Counted from the first letter of the stretch, positions 23,102-36,413 are shown. The stretch: 64,000 nt of DNA from Eledone cirrhosa (GCA_964016885.1 OZ024759.1:27206418-27270417), one strand, 5' to 3'. A program made the numbers and translations. The notes: generated by a model from the letters alone, not told the origin.

Positions 23102-23889
23102 ACCAGGATTGAAACCGAAACCATGACTACCACCATCTCTGGTATCACCCACCAGACCACCATGAAAGATACAAACGTCTGCTTTTTTAATATTTATAAG
23201 CCTACTTTCAATATTAAAGTAATTAACATGTGGTGTTGTTCATGCCTTTCTCTATGTTATTGGTAAAAAATAAAGTATTTAAACCTCAAATTTTGTTATT
23301 CAAATATGCTTGCTTATGTAATTATAAATGTCGCAGAATACACACACATATATAGATGTGAAAATATTCAGGACCCCAACGGCTGTGCTACTGCCGTTTC
23401 GACATCTATATATATATCTTTTAGTCCTAGGCTCTTTCAGCGCAGAAAGAATTCTCCAATGATCACAACCAGCTAATGGTGCCCAGTGGAAGCACTTTAG
23501 TCTAATTATAACCCCAACGATCACGATTAGCGGCGGCTTTTTCGAGTCTGAGGTTGACTGCCAGATATATATATATATCTATATATATATATATTTTTTT
23601 TTATACTTTGCTAGAATCCCGGAGAACAACAGAAAGATGCTGAGTTCAGAGTTTAAAAAACATGTCCCCCTTTAATATAAAAACAATCCGAGTCTTGTAA
23701 AAGTGTTATTACTGTAATATAAAGTAGAAACCCTTTATTTAAACAAAGCTGAGATGCAGCGATCATCAAAGCAAACCCCAAAATGTAAACAAACTTCTCG
23801 CAGGTGCTGGCAGATACACGATAACATGTGTATACGAAGTGTAACAGGGAGTTGGGTCGTATTATATGACTTTCAAATTGACCCCTATT
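23102..23889. other. Stretch between block C and the foldback element
   Basis: No coding region or known element was recognised. It holds a TA-rich stretch near 23555-23590 and a tgccgtttcgac motif beside a (TA)n at 23392-23417. Confidence 0.5.
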
Positions 23890-24762
23890 ATATTCAAATT
23901 ATCCCCTGTGGGGCGTGCACCCCACGTTGAGAATCCCTCATAAATAAATATATGTGAGTGTGTTGCTATGACTGCTATTTCTAGCAGGTTTACTGCAGTC
24001 CTGTAGACGCACAACAAAAACCGGAAGTGGCAGCCATTAAAAAACTTTGGCTTAAAATCAGGCAAAAGTTTTTTAACAATTTGCCAAGAAAGATAACTCT
24101 TGTCTTACTTAATCGCAAAAATCGAGGCAAAAAATTTTGCGGGTGTGCAGTTTGTTTGGTGTATTTGACTGCTATTTCTAGCATATATGGACACTTTAGA
24201 AATAGCAGCGAAACACGGGAAACATAAGAAAGAAGGACACACACGTATATATATATACATATATATATGCACAGATATATACATTTAAATATATATATTT
24301 ATATATACATACACGCGCGCACACACACCTATACGTAGATATGGGTGTGTGTATAGCTGGTATATATATATATGTATGGGTGAGTGTATAGCTGGTATAT
24401 ATATATAGGTGTGTGTCCTTCTTTCTGCTGTTTTCCGTTTTTCGCTGCTATTTCTAAAGTGTCCATACATGCTAGAAATAGCAGTCAAATACACCAAACA
24501 AACTGCACACCCGCAAAATTTTTGCCTCGATTTTTGCGATTAAGTAAGACAAGAGTTATCTTTCTTGGCAAATTGTTAAAAAACTTTTGCCTGATTTTAA
24601 GCCAAAGTTTTTTAATGGCTGCCACTTCCGGTTTTTGTTGTGCGTCTACAGGACTGCAGTAAACCTGCTAGAAATAGCAGTCATAGCAACACACTCACAT
24701 ATATTTATTTATGAGGGATTCTCAACGTGGGGTGCACGCCCCACAGGGGATAATTTGAATAT
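23890..24762. mobile_element. Complete foldback element with arms of about 354 bp
   Basis: The left arm (23890-24244) and right arm (about 24409-24762) are near-perfect reverse complements. The spacer of about 165 bp is TA/CA microsatellite. The outer ends carry a palindromic GC-rich core (tggggcgtgcaccccac) next to a gttgagaatccctc motif, resembling hAT ends. Within each arm an inner segment of about 195 bp is bracketed by copies of ctagaaatagcagtca. No ORF for a transposase is present, so this is a non-autonomous element or an inverted duplication of one. Confidence 0.85.
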
Positions 24763-25355
24763 CCCCCTCTTTATATCAATTAGCACTAACTCTCTCCCTC
24801 TCTATATCTACTACACGGCACTCTCTTCCAATACCCCTCTCTATATGAAGTAACACCAAACTCTCCCCCTCTCTATATATTAAGCACTAAGTCAGGAATT
24901 TTTTTCTTCTTTCGTGCAGAGAGAGTAAAGTTGATTAAATCTACTGCAGTGAATTACTGGTATTTTATTTAATAAAAATTAAAATTTACTATTTGTCTTC
25001 GTTTAATTTTCGTTTTTCTTTACATAGTTTCGTTTCGTTAAATGTCTCCAGAATTTGTTTTTACTTTTACCGGATATTGAAGGTGTAAACTTGGTGTTGT
25101 CTAGAAACGTGTTAGAAATATTTTTCTTTTAATTGTGAAGAATTTAACCGCAAAGTAAGTTTTTTTTACTGTTTATTTGTGGCTGGGACAACGTATGGTA
25201 TGTGTTAATGTAAATGGTGAAGGTTTAAAGATTCTTTTTACAACTGAAAATCAGTTTGTTGTTGCTGCTAATTACTTAACGCATGGAATAGATTAAAAAA
25301 ATACAGGATTGTTTCTCGGAAGAGAGAAAGAAGAAACAACAAATCACAGAAGCGG

Positions 25356-25545
25356 GTAGCACACACATTTGGGACCACATACAACACAAAAACAGGTAAT
25401 CCACACATCTGGGACCACATACAACACACCAGCAGGTAATACATACATCTAGGACCACATAAGCAGGTAATACACACATCTAGGACCACATACAACACAC
25501 AAGCAGGTAATACACACATCTAGGACGACATACAACCAAAGGCAG
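25356..25545. repeat. Minisatellite, about 37-bp unit (copy of 1096)
   Basis: Same units and same shortened unit as at 1096-1290, with an extra three bases (aac) in the flank. Confidence 0.8.
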
Positions 25546-25578
25546 GCGAAAGGGGTGGACAAACGAGCTGCTACTAGA

Positions 25579-25794
25579 TCAAAAGATAACAGTATCGCGA
25601 GGAGCACTGGGAAACCTCTCTAATGATTTTTTTAGGCAAGCCAGCACGTCTGCAGCGTTACCTCGGGCGATGGCGAGGCTGAGGAGCTGGAACAACCAAG
25701 TGCCCTCACGAGCTTCACCAGTCACCTTCGTCAGGCTAGCCGCCAGTGAAGATAGGAATCTCGCAGTCAGTATCCCGACTCCCCCAAACGCCAC
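25579..25794 (-). pseudogene. Transposon-protein relic, open in this copy
   Basis: A 71-codon minus-strand frame containing KVTGEAREGTWLFQ and LAIARGNAADVLACL. It stays open here because of a seven-T run, while the block A copy 1 frame is shifted. It is still only a fragment with no start context or partner domains. Confidence 0.35.
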
Positions 25795-25982
25795 AGGCTG
25801 GAAAATGTAGTTGGCCGACAGATCACAGTATTACTTAACAGTGATAGATATTCTGTCTAAAGGAGGGGCGTGCAACAGGCGGCCCGCGGGCCACAATCGA
25901 GCCCACCTGACCAGTCAGAGTGGCCCGCAATGACTCTTGTAGGCTTATTTAGAATTTTTTCCATACCCGTAATACTTCTGTT

Positions 25983-26625
25983 AGTTGACCTATACTAAAG
26001 GACTTCACTGATAGGGTTATATGTGTTATAATTTCCCAGTTGACCTATACTAAAGGACTTCACTGATAGGGTTATATGTGTTATAGTTTCCCAGTTGACC
26101 TATACTAAAGGACTTCACTGATAGGGTTATATGTGTTATAGTTTCCCAGTTGACCTATACTAAAGGACTTCACTGATAGGGTTATATGTGTTATAATTTC
26201 CCAGTTGACCTATACTAAAGGACTTCACTGATAGGGTTATATGTGTTATAGTTTCCCAGTTGACCTATACTAAAGGGCTTCACTGATAGAGTTATATGTG
26301 TTATAGTTTCCCAGAGGGCTTCACTGATAGGGTTATATGTGTTATAGTTTCCCAGTTGACCTATACTAAAGGACTTCACTGATAGGGTTATATGTGTTAT
26401 AGTTGCCCAGTTGACCTATACTAAAGGACTTCACTGATAGGGTTATATGTGTTATAGTTTCCCAGTTGACCTATACTAAAGGACTTCACTGATAGGGTTA
26501 TATGTGTTATAGTTTCCCAGTTGACCTATACTAAAGGACTTCACTGATAGGGTTATATGTGTTATAGTTTCCCAGTTGACCTATACTAAAGGGCTTCACT
26601 GATAGAGTTATATGTGTTATAGTTT
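25983..26625. repeat. Minisatellite, 55-bp unit (copy of 1726)
   Basis: About 12 units with the same truncated unit (26310-26325) and the same variant last unit as block A copy 1. The array was therefore already expanded before the duplication. Confidence 0.95.
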
Positions 26626-27194
26626 GAAACAAACTACCCGCATCAGTTATTATACTTTTATAACACCGCTATATTACCTACATGAAAGAGGTAAATATTT
26701 ATTTCTCTTGTCTTCTTAAATGTATAGAACATTTTTCTTATATATATTCTTAACATAGCTAGGACCGTTTATTATTTACTAGTCTCTACTCCTAGGACTT
26801 TGCTGGTCTCATGTCCCCTCCATCAACACACACTCGGTAGAAAGCTGGTCGTCGGAGGTAAAGTGGCCCTGATTACAGGTCTAGTATTGAAGCCTTTCGG
26901 CTTGAGCCTTGCAGATGCCGACAGAGTTCCTGTGGTAGTTTTGGTAGCACAGCTGACATTTTATTGTGTTTAGGTACCGGCTAGTGCGGACACAGAGAGC
27001 ACAACCAGGTGGTGAGCTGGCAACGACCAAGTGTAGAGGGCCAGCTTTGAAATTCGAGCGACGGAGTGAACTAGTAAAAGAGGCAGGGTAAGCAGCATTG
27101 GTTCTAACGGTGGGACTAGAACGGAGGTTGGGTGGTGCTGGGGGTGGGCTAACAGCTAACAGTTGTAGGAGTGGTGGGGGTTTGCTAGGATTAA

Positions 27195-29565
27195 TTTTTA
27201 CATCTGTCTGTGAACTCTTGAAAAAGCAACATACAATTGTCCAGGGTTAAATACTTGCTCAGGGAGGAACAGACCCACTTTATCATGTATTTGACCATGG
27301 TTCTTGTTGATTGTCATGGCATATGACAGTCTTAATGGAAACTGGGGTCTTTCCAAAGTAAAAAGGATGTTGGCACCACTGGGGGCTTACTTCAGTCTTG
27401 GGATCAAAACACACCTGCCCATCAAAGGACCATAGATATGAGAAGCTTTGATAAAATGTTTATGCAGTTCTACTACTTCTAATCTTGTGCCATTACATAA
27501 TCTGTTCTGGATTGAAATATTCCATAGAAGCATTAGTATTGATCCTGCTTTTAATTGGAGTTTGTGAGGCGGCATCCCAGAAGGTGTAAGCAAGTTCATT
27601 TAGCTTGAACCAGGCAGCAAGGGTCCCTGCATTTCTACCACAACCTGAGCATTGCCTCTTTGAAAGTAAACTCTGTTTGTTCTCCAGGTGTGTGGCTAGG
27701 CTGTATAATGTATGTGATGTACCATGAAGCTTAAATTCGGAGAGACACGACACTGCTTCTGGCTGAGACACATACCTGCAACAAAGATAGGTTCTTATTT
27801 CATCATGGTTGTGTTGGTTCTGAGCCTCATTAGGTAATGCATTATTCGTTACTTCTATAGATATACAATCATGCCCCATGTAACATATTTAAAGAGGTAC
27901 TTGACACTTTTTACAGAAGCGCAAACTTCAACATTAATATGTGCACAATATTTCTTAAGCAAAAAGGCATTAAATGGCACAACATTCCTGTTATCTACTG
28001 AATGTCATCCAATTTACACTGCAGTTCCTGTCTTGCACCTCCTGTACTCTGGGTATCCATTTAGGTTCAATAATGTTTCCCTTCTGTAGGTTTTTGGATA
28101 GTTCTTTTGGAAAAATCCATTTTGTATAAATGGGGGAAAAGGGTTTCCAGAACCACATGGCCCGTGGATCATAAACTTTTAAACCTGCTCAAGTAGTACT
28201 TGATCATCTTCCAATGCAGGTATTTCTGCTGACACGATTCTGTCAATGTCTTCTCTGTTTCTTATCTTGTCTTCATTTCTTAAGGCTCAGTGTTATCATC
28301 TGTTTAGATAATTCATTAAACCATTATACTCATCCACTCACAATTGGGCTTGATTGTTCCTCAAATATTGAAGCCTGCATCCCTCTACTTTCATATAGGC
28401 TTCCACTAAATACTGCTAAAATAATTTTTCTGCCCTATATATCGCACTAAATCCTCCTCTATATGCTATACTGTATATGTAATACTCCTGCATTGTCAGT
28501 CTATTGCAAACACAGGTCCTGCATTCCTCTCCATGTCACTATGCCACCAAAATTCACCATTATGGGTCGGTCATGAGGTCCAAGTGGCATGAATTATGTG
28601 ATATTTTCTGAGGAGGATGGTCTTTAGGAAAGATGATAATATCTCTTTGTACAGGTGGTCTGCCCTCAATCCCCCACAAAACAACAGCTATCATTACTAG
28701 TTGGTAAATTATAGCAGCTCATATCTGATCCTCTTCTAAATCTTAATTCACAGTTCTGTACACGACAATTTTCTCTTCTTGCACTTTGCTGTTTGATGCC
28801 ATGCATTGTATTGTACAATTCGACATATGGATTACATTCATGCAACACCTCTCTTATCATAGCCATTTTTTGTGGTGAGCACTCATTATTTGTTGGTACT
28901 AGGGCGGTGGATTGGCAGTATCGGTAGAGCGTCAGACACCATGCTTTGCAGCATAGGGTTATGGCCCTTTACGTTCTGGGTTCAAATCCCTCCAAGGTTG
29001 ACTTTGTTTTCATCCTTATGAGGTCGATAGAATAAAGTACCAGTAATTGCTGGCCTTGTGCCAGAAACAATTATTTGGTCGTACTTCCAATCTGTGCTAC
29101 ACACCTTCGTTCCCATCAATAATATATAACTGGCCATATTGTGGTGTATTTTCTGCAGGTTACAGAGGTGGGGGTGTAGTCATATGTTTGACCCTGAATA
29201 TGAAAGCTATACGGGCCTCTGCCGGGTGGTAACACCAAATGAAGTGAAATAAATGTAGTTTTAATTGCAGACGTTTCTGTGAAATCAACTGCTTCCTGGC
29301 CTCTTTCAAAGAGATTTCTCAGTCTCTCGGGGTATATTTGCAATGGAGGCAACACAACCTTTCCTTTATTACAACAGTTACAATTTTCATTTCTAAATTT
29401 CAAAGCTTCACAGTGATCACACGAAACATTCATATCACTAATATGAAATTCTTCTACATTTCCATTAATATTAATTATTGGCCAATTTCTCTTACGACGC
29501 TCATTATCCATTCTTCTCTGTCTGAATGTTTTCCATTCTAAGTCTATTTGCATGGAATAATTATA
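27195..29565 (-). pseudogene. Decayed Helitron Rep/helicase gene, copy 2
   Basis: Same layout as 2939-5300. The minus strand gives the N-terminal cysteine region at 29553-29116, the SINE, then IREVLHECNPYVELYNTMHG at 28866-28800. After that come the damaged Rep part and the helicase C-terminus at 27600-27200 (LTPSGMPPHKLQLK, then AMTINKNHGQ). The frame at 27399 ends early because gctaac became gcttac, giving a stop. The Rep catalytic core is missing here as in copy 1, so the loss came before the duplication. Confidence 0.9.
28902..29069 (+). mobile_element. tRNA-derived SINE, family 1 (same insertion as 4643)
   Basis: Same flanks, same target duplication and same tail as the copy at 4643. 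Confidence 0.93.
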
Positions 29566-29654
29566 TTCTGTTGTTTATTATGTAATTAAATAGCTCTGTA
29601 CAATACATAGAGCATTCTTCTTTTCTTTACCTTTTCTATAGAAATACAAGAACA

Positions 29655-29695
<41 letters not shown>

Positions 29696-29736
29696 GTGTG
29701 TATATACATAAACAAGACTGTTATTACTCCAACCAG

Positions 29737-30635
29737 TCTATTTACCTTTGATAACTATCCTAAATATAAATACACCTATACCATACATACATATATCATA
29801 TATCTTTTTGATGCCGTGGTATAGCAGAGATAAGCAAGAAGAGAAAAGAAAATGAAAAGGAGAAAAAAAAGGAAGTAAGAAGTCGGGGGAAGGACAGACA
29901 CTTCACCCCAGTCTAAGTGGTCCCTCAGCCGCAACCTGTGGAGGAAACGTAAAAGCGTTACCTCGGAACAAGGCCAGAGACACCTGCTACAATAGTCGCC
30001 CCTCCTCACGAGGCTCCTGCCGTCTTTCCTCCCGACTTTATGGAGGAAATCAGCAGTAGGGGGAGCAAGTATGGCAGAGGTCTCAATGGAGTGGAAGAGG
30101 TGAGTCAGGCCTCAGTACTATCTTACTCTCCTCTGCGTTGCGGGGTGTGGAGCCTAGGTTTGTGGCTGTAGCTATATTTGAACTTTTATATGAAATTTCA
30201 GTTTTATATTTTTCACATCTTAAAACTTAATCTTAGTCTTTTGCAGCTCATCTAGTTTCATCTCAAAGCACACGATTTGGGAACCACTGCTCTAGAGATA
30301 GAAAAAGTATATTTTATGCAAGGCTTCCTTGAGACATAAAATCTATTTCAAGAGATCAACATGGGTAGAAAGGTTGAGAAATGCTGCTCAATGTTCTTCG
30401 GTTTTTGTTCACCTTTAAATAATCATGTATAAAATATCGGGTGTGCAAGATTTCATGAAAAGGTATAACATTATTTATGCTGATCTTGCAGGGACTAGCT
30501 CCAATTGAGAGTTGTACAATTCCCACTAAACTCGAAACTCCTGGACAATATATACATATCTTTATAAGTTCCTGTGTATTGTGTCGGTGTATAATGAAAC
30601 ATAAATATATACCATGCATGTCAGTCAGATTTGAA
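29737..30635. repeat. Segmental duplication block C, partial copy 3
   Basis: Matches 18787-19690 and 21670-22570. It stops abruptly at tcagatttgaac, where copies 1 and 2 continue with tcactatatttgg and this copy enters satellite array 2. It includes the transposon ORF relic (minus strand 29776-30150). Confidence 0.92.
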
Positions 30636-32870
30636 CAGAATTATTAGCCACAGGGGCAGATATGTCCATAACATTACATGACAGAATTATTAGCCACAGG
30701 GGCAGAGATGTCCATAACATTACATGTCAGAATTATGAGCCACTGGGGCAGAGATGTCCCTAACATTACATGTCAGAATTATTAGCCACAGGGGCAGAGA
30801 TGTCCATAACATTACATGACAGAATTATTAGCCACAGGGGCAGAGATGTCCATAACATTACATGACAGAATTATTAGCCACATGTAATGTTATGGACATC
30901 TCTGCCCCTGTGGCTAATAATTCTGTCATGTAATGTTATGGACATCTCTGCCCCTGTGGCTAATAATTCTGACATGTAATGTTATGGACATCTCTGCCCC
31001 TGTGGCTAATAAATCTGTCATGTAATGTTATGGACATCTCTGCCCCTGTGGCTAATAATTCTGCCATGTGATGTTATGGACATCTCTGCCCCTGTGGCTA
31101 ATAATTCTGACATGTAATGTTATGGACATCTCTGCCCCTGTGGCTAATAATTCTGACATGTAATGTTATGGTCATCTCTGCCCCTGTGGCTAATAATTCT
31201 GAGAGAGATGAAACAAGTGAGGGATTAGAGTGTTGAAACAAGAGAGAGAGAGAGCGAGCTGAAATGAGAGAGTGAGAGCGAGATGAAACGAGACAGGGAG
31301 AGCGAGATGAAACGAGAGAGTGAGAGCGAGAGAGGGGCAGAGATGTCCATAACATTACATGTCAGAATTATTAGCCACAGGGGCAGAGATATCCATAACA
31401 TTACATGACAGATTTATTAGCCATAGGGGCAGAGATGTCCATAACATTACATGACAGAATTATTAGCCACAGGGGCAGAGATGTCCATAACATTACATGA
31501 CATAATTATTAGCCACAGGGGCAGAGATATCCATAACATTACATGACAGAATTATTAGCCATAGGGGCAGAGATGTCCATAACATTACATGACAGAATTA
31601 TTAGCCACAGGGGCAGAGATGTCCATAACATTACGTGACAATTATTAGCCCCAGGGGCAGATAAGTCCATAACATTACATGACAGACTTTCATCTCGCGC
31701 TCTCTCTCTTCCTCTCTCTCGTTTCATCTCGCTCTCTCTGTCTCGTTCCATCTCGCTCTGACTCTCTCGTTTCATCTCTCTCTTCCTCTCTCTCATTCTA
31801 TCTCTCTCTTCCTCTCTCTCGTTTCATCTCTCTCTCTCGTTTCCTCTCTATCTCCCTCGTTTCATCTGTCTCTCTCTCTGTCGTTTCATCTCCCTCTATC
31901 TCTCTCTCGCTCTCTCGTTTCATCTCTCTCTCCCTCTCATTTCATCTCGCTCTCTCTCTCCTGTTTCATCTCGCTCTCTACTCTCGTTTCCTCTCTCTCG
32001 TTTCCTCTCTCTCTCGTTTCATCTCTCTATGTCTCATTTCATCTCGCTCTCTCTCTCTCTCTCATTTCATCTCGTTCTTTCTCCCTCTCATTTCATCTCG
32101 CTCTCACTCTCTCGTTTCATCTCGCTCTCTCACTCTCGTTTCATCTCGCACTCTCTCTCTCGTTTCATCTCGCTCTTTCTCTCTCTCTCTCTCTCTCTCA
32201 TTTCATCTCGCTCTCTCTCTCTCTCGTTTCATCTCGCTCTCTCTCTCTCATTTCATCTCATCTCTCTCTCTCATTTCATCTCGCTCTCTCTCGTTTCATC
32301 TCGCTCTCACTCTCTCGTTTCATCTCGCTCTCCCTGTCTCGTTTCATCTCGCTCTCACTCTCTCATTTCATCTCACTCTCTCTCTCTCATGTCATCTCGC
32401 TCTCTCTCTCTTGTTTCAACACTCTAATCCTTCACTTGTTTCATCTCTCTCTAATCCCTCACTTGTTTCATCTCTCTCTTGTTTCAATTCTTTCTCTCTC
32501 TCTCTCTCTCTTTCTATTCCCTCTCTCTTTCTATTCCCTCTCTCTTTCTCTCCCCTCTCTCTGTTGTTTCATCCCTCACCCTCTTGTTTCATCCCCTTCT
32601 CTCCCTCTCTCTCTCTTCCCCTCTCTCTCTCTCTTCCTCTCTCTCATCCCCTCTCTCTCTCTTCCTCTCTCTCTCTCTTCCTCTCTCCCCTCACCCTCTT
32701 GTTTCAACTCTCTCCTCGTTTCAACTCTCTCTCTCTCCTCTCGTTTCAACTCTCTCTCTCTCCTCTCGTTTCAACTCTCTCTCTCTCCTCGCATTTCAAC
32801 CATCTCCTCTCTTGTTTCAACTCTCTCACCTCTCGTTTCAACTCTCTCTCTCTGTGTCTCCAATGTGTAT
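30636..32870. repeat. Satellite array 2 with two or more orientation switches
   Basis: Same 46-bp and GAGA/CTCT units as array 1. The units run reverse-complement (attattagcc ...) to about 30880 and switch to forward at gccacatgtaatg. They stay forward with a short purine block to about 31331, then switch again at gagagaggggcagag. From 31680 the pyrimidine block runs to 32870. This array is about one fifth the length of array 1. Confidence 0.95.
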
Positions 32871-33052
32871 ACCGATATATATATACCGAAGAATGTACAT
32901 AAACACACATGCATACACGCATGTGTGTATATATATATACATACATGTGTCTCTCTCTCTCCCTATATATATGTACATATGTGTAAATATGAACATACAT
33001 ATTAGTGTATATATATTGCTATCTATATGCATATTTGTATAATTACACTGTA

Positions 33053-33224
33053 TGGTGAATTGGCAGTATCGGTAGAGGGTCTGACGCCATGCTTTCCAGC
33101 ATAGTTACGTCCCTTTACGATCCGAGGTCAACTTTGCCTTTCATCCTTACGGGGTCGATAAAATAAAGTACCAGTAATGTACTGGTTAATTACTGACCTT
33201 GTGCCTAAAATAGAAACAATTATT
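33053..33224 (+). mobile_element. tRNA-derived SINE, family 1 (same insertion as 17164)
   Basis: Identical layout to 17164-17335, including the missing B-box region. Confidence 0.88.
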
Positions 33225-33753
33225 AGTTCAAAGAGAAACCACCATCATAGAGAAACCACCATCCTACCTGAAATATTATGTTATCATATTAAATATTTCT
33301 TATACTGTCATGTTTTTTCTTTAAAACGATTGCATTTCAATAAAGTGAAGAAAACTATTATATACTGTTGTTATATCATTATACTTTAGTTTTAACTTAT
33401 TATTTCTATGTGTATAAATATAATGTATGTAAGTGTGTTTGAAAATATATAATAATAATATGCATGTTTGAAGCAGGGTTCAACTGAAATATCTACACCG
33501 GTAACTTAATTAGTGTTACACCTTAGGCATAAACTATTTGGCATTCTTTGAAGGAGGTACTAGGTTTTTCGCTGTCTTAAATGGAGTATACACGCGCACA
33601 CGATGCATATATATAAATTGTTTTTCTCTGTACAAAGAGATTGACATCATTTCTTAAATCATTATTTAGGGTTTTACAACAAAACATATTGTATGTGTAA
33701 TTATACAAATTGAATTTAAGTATTTATTTTAAAATTTTACATACACTTTAGTA

Positions 33754-33789
<36 letters not shown>
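33225..33789. other. AT-rich stretch (copy of 17336-17888)
   Basis: Nothing coding was recognised. The (TA)n at 33764-33787 is longer than in copy 1. Confidence 0.5.
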
Positions 33790-33790
<1 letters not shown>

Positions 33791-34315
33791 TTTGTGATGC
33801 CATGCATTGTATTGTACACTTCGACATATGGATTACATTCATGCAACACCTCTCTTATCATAGCCATTTTTTGTGGTGAGCAGTCATTATTTGTTGGTAC
33901 TAGGGCGGTGGATTGGCAGTATCGGTAGAGCGTCAGACACCATGCTTTGCAGCATAGGGTTATGGCCCTTTACGTTCTGGGTTCAAATCCCTCCAAGGTT
34001 GACTTTGTTTTCATCCTTATGAGGTCGATAGAATAAAGTACCAGTAATTGCTGGCCTTGTGCCAGAAACAATTATTTGGTCGTACTTCCAATCTGTGCTA
34101 CATACCTTCGTTCCCATCAATAATATATAACTGGCCATATTGTGGTGCATTTTCTGCAGGTTACAGAGATGGGGGTGTAGTGATATGTTTGACCCTGAAT
34201 ATGAAAGCTATACGGGCCTCTGCCGGGTGGTAACACCAAATGAAGTGAAATAAATGTAGTTTTAATTGCAGATGTTTCTGTGAAATCAACTGCTTCCTGG
34301 CCTCTTTCAAAGAGA
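33790..34315 (-). pseudogene. Helitron fragment with SINE (block B copy 2)
   Basis: Carries the same truncated Helitron piece as 17889-18415, with the SINE at 33903-34070. Its N-terminal coding part is cut at 34315. Confidence 0.8.
33903..34070 (+). mobile_element. tRNA-derived SINE, family 1 (same insertion as 4643)
   Basis: Fourth copy of the one insertion inside the Helitron, with the same target duplication. Confidence 0.93.
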
Positions 34316-34570
34316 ATTCTCCGGTTATTTCCGGGTGTTTCCGGGTATTTGCGGCTGTTTTCGGGTATTTACGGCTATTCCCGAGTATTTTCGGATGTTT
34401 CCGGTTTTTTGGGGGTATTTTCGGCTATTTCCGGGTTTTCCCGGCTATTTCCAGGTATTATCGGCTATTTCCGGTTGTATCCGGGTATTTTCCATCGAAT
34501 TTCCGACTAGTTCCGGCGATTTCCCGACTATTTTCAGTCTGTTCCGTCTATTTTCGGGTGGCGTCACCAC
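34316..34570. repeat. GC-containing minisatellite, about 10 to 20-bp units
   Basis: Repeats of ttccgggtgtttccgggtat and cggctatttcc with many variants. The frames open through it on the + strand (FPGICGCFRV-type text) come from the repeat. Confidence 0.8.
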
Positions 34571-35279
34571 GACTTTAACGGGAGGTTTCATGTCTAAAAA
34601 ACAAACAAAAAAAAATATCTTAACTGTGTAGGATCTAAGGGAGGCAACTCAAGTTCAAGGGAGATAATTAAAACCTGTGACTAGTTACACTTGGGTCTCG
34701 AATAATCGACCACTCTTCCCCGCTTATTTTCGGATTTTTTTCCATTCCCTGCTGCTTATTAAATTTTACTAATTTATCTCCGGTGAAATTTAATTTTAAG
34801 TTGTAGCATTCCTGCGACAATTAATTTTCTTTATACATGATAAAAGAAAGTACATTCTTCGAAATCCCATTCGTTATAAAATAAATAGGATAGGTTGGAG
34901 TCTCAATATGTAAACTAAACGACAAATTCTGATTTTTTTAAAAATCAATGGAGACAACATAGAAAAATTACCGATCAACACTGCCAAAATTATGTGACCC
35001 ACCAGCTATAATCTGCTCGAGACATGCCGTATGTCAGTCACTGCGGCGTCCCTACGACCCCATCACGAATTACTGCTCTATACATACATAGATTAGTAGA
35101 GTTCATACTGTTACAAGTATTTGTATCAAGTGTCTGGTTTAATGGCACCCCTTCTTCTCCCATCTCTCTCTGGCTCCCACCACTACTAGAGGCTCTGAAC
35201 TAGGTGTAGGGTCATGGGCATTACCCTCTTCTCGTCATAATGAGAAAGTAAGAGTGTTGAATTACAGAGATATAGCTTC

Positions 35280-35280
<1 letters not shown>
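34571..35280. other. Intergenic stretch, no feature recognised
   Basis: No open frame with recognisable content and no known repeat, apart from weak GC-rich text near 35010-35060 that may belong to an old transposon end. Confidence 0.45.
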
Positions 35281-35295
<15 letters not shown>

Positions 35296-35351
<56 letters not shown>

Positions 35352-35580
35352 CAAATTTATACGGGAACAAAACAGAGGCAGACAAATAAAGGTTTATTAG
35401 GTTCACGCTTTTGAGAGTGGGGGGGGGGGACGTTTCGGGCATAAGCCCTTCAGGAGTAAATAGGTTAGGAAAAGAGTTCAGAGGGTGTGTGGAAATACAT
35501 TTAGAAAAAAGGAGGAAGGAGAACAAATAAAAATAAACATAAGAATAAACAATAAGATATATATATATATATATATATAT
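35296..35580 (-). repeat. TA-flanked repeat with a hairpin-GAAAC motif
   Basis: Bounded on both sides by (TA)n. It contains, on the minus strand, cctgaagggcttatgcccga then aacgt, in which gggc and gccc can pair. It has the same general form as 37033-37255 and 42900-43075 and belongs to an unidentified dispersed repeat. Confidence 0.5.
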
Positions 35581-36363
35581 CTTTCTCCACCTTCGTCACC
35601 ACCATAACGATCGTACACCTCCGCCGTTGCCATCACTAGCAACAAGCTGAGTAACTATCAGCCAGCTGAAAATTTCCGTATGTTTCCGTCAAACTCCGCC
35701 GAGTTCCGGTTGTAAAGTTTACTCAATGACACATGTCATGTGAAGATCGCTGTAATTACGACAAGCATAAGAACAACAATATACACATGATAACGATGAC
35801 ACCTACTACGATGATAATACAGATGTCCACGACAATGATGATGATTTTACCGCCGACACATCAACACATTAGCATTCAGCCATATCTTCTTTCTATCAAC
35901 GTTTAAAAAAATCGTCTCGTCGCTATTGTTGTTGTTTTTGGGGTACCACCTCTCACAAAATGATATAACACACATATGAACACATCTATATAACGTATAT
36001 AATATATGTTATATAGTTGTGTATATATATATATATATACATACATATATACATACATATATACATACATATTTATATACAAATGCTGCTCGCGTGTACA
36101 CCCCAAAATACCTGCCTAAAACACAACTAGCTTAAGACATATACACATATATAGACGTATATAATTGCTTACGTATGCAGTTAACACACATATGTATATA
36201 TAATATATAGATACATACATAAGTATCACACACACACACATATTTATATAAACAAACAAGACACATTCATACTCGTACAATTAACTCACATGTTAGATAG
36301 ATCGTACAAGTAACACACACGTAAACATCTTTATACAAACACACACACCGCACCTACCTTTAA

Positions 36364-36413
<50 letters not shown>

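Larger units (their letters stand above)
24112..29736. repeat. Segmental duplication block A, copy 2
   Basis: This is the second copy of 1-5472 and the more complete one, because the whole foldback element is present. It continues without a break into block C-type sequence at 29737. That arrangement (Helitron then block C) is the same as at 18409 and 21229, so it may be the ancestral order. Confidence 0.93.
31690..34315. repeat. Segmental duplication block B, copy 2
   Basis: Partner of 15690-18415. It contains the end of the pyrimidine array, the TA/CA stretch, both SINEs and the truncated Helitron start. At 34316 the match stops inside the Helitron sequence (tttcaaagagaattctccgg), and a new minisatellite begins. 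Confidence 0.9.
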
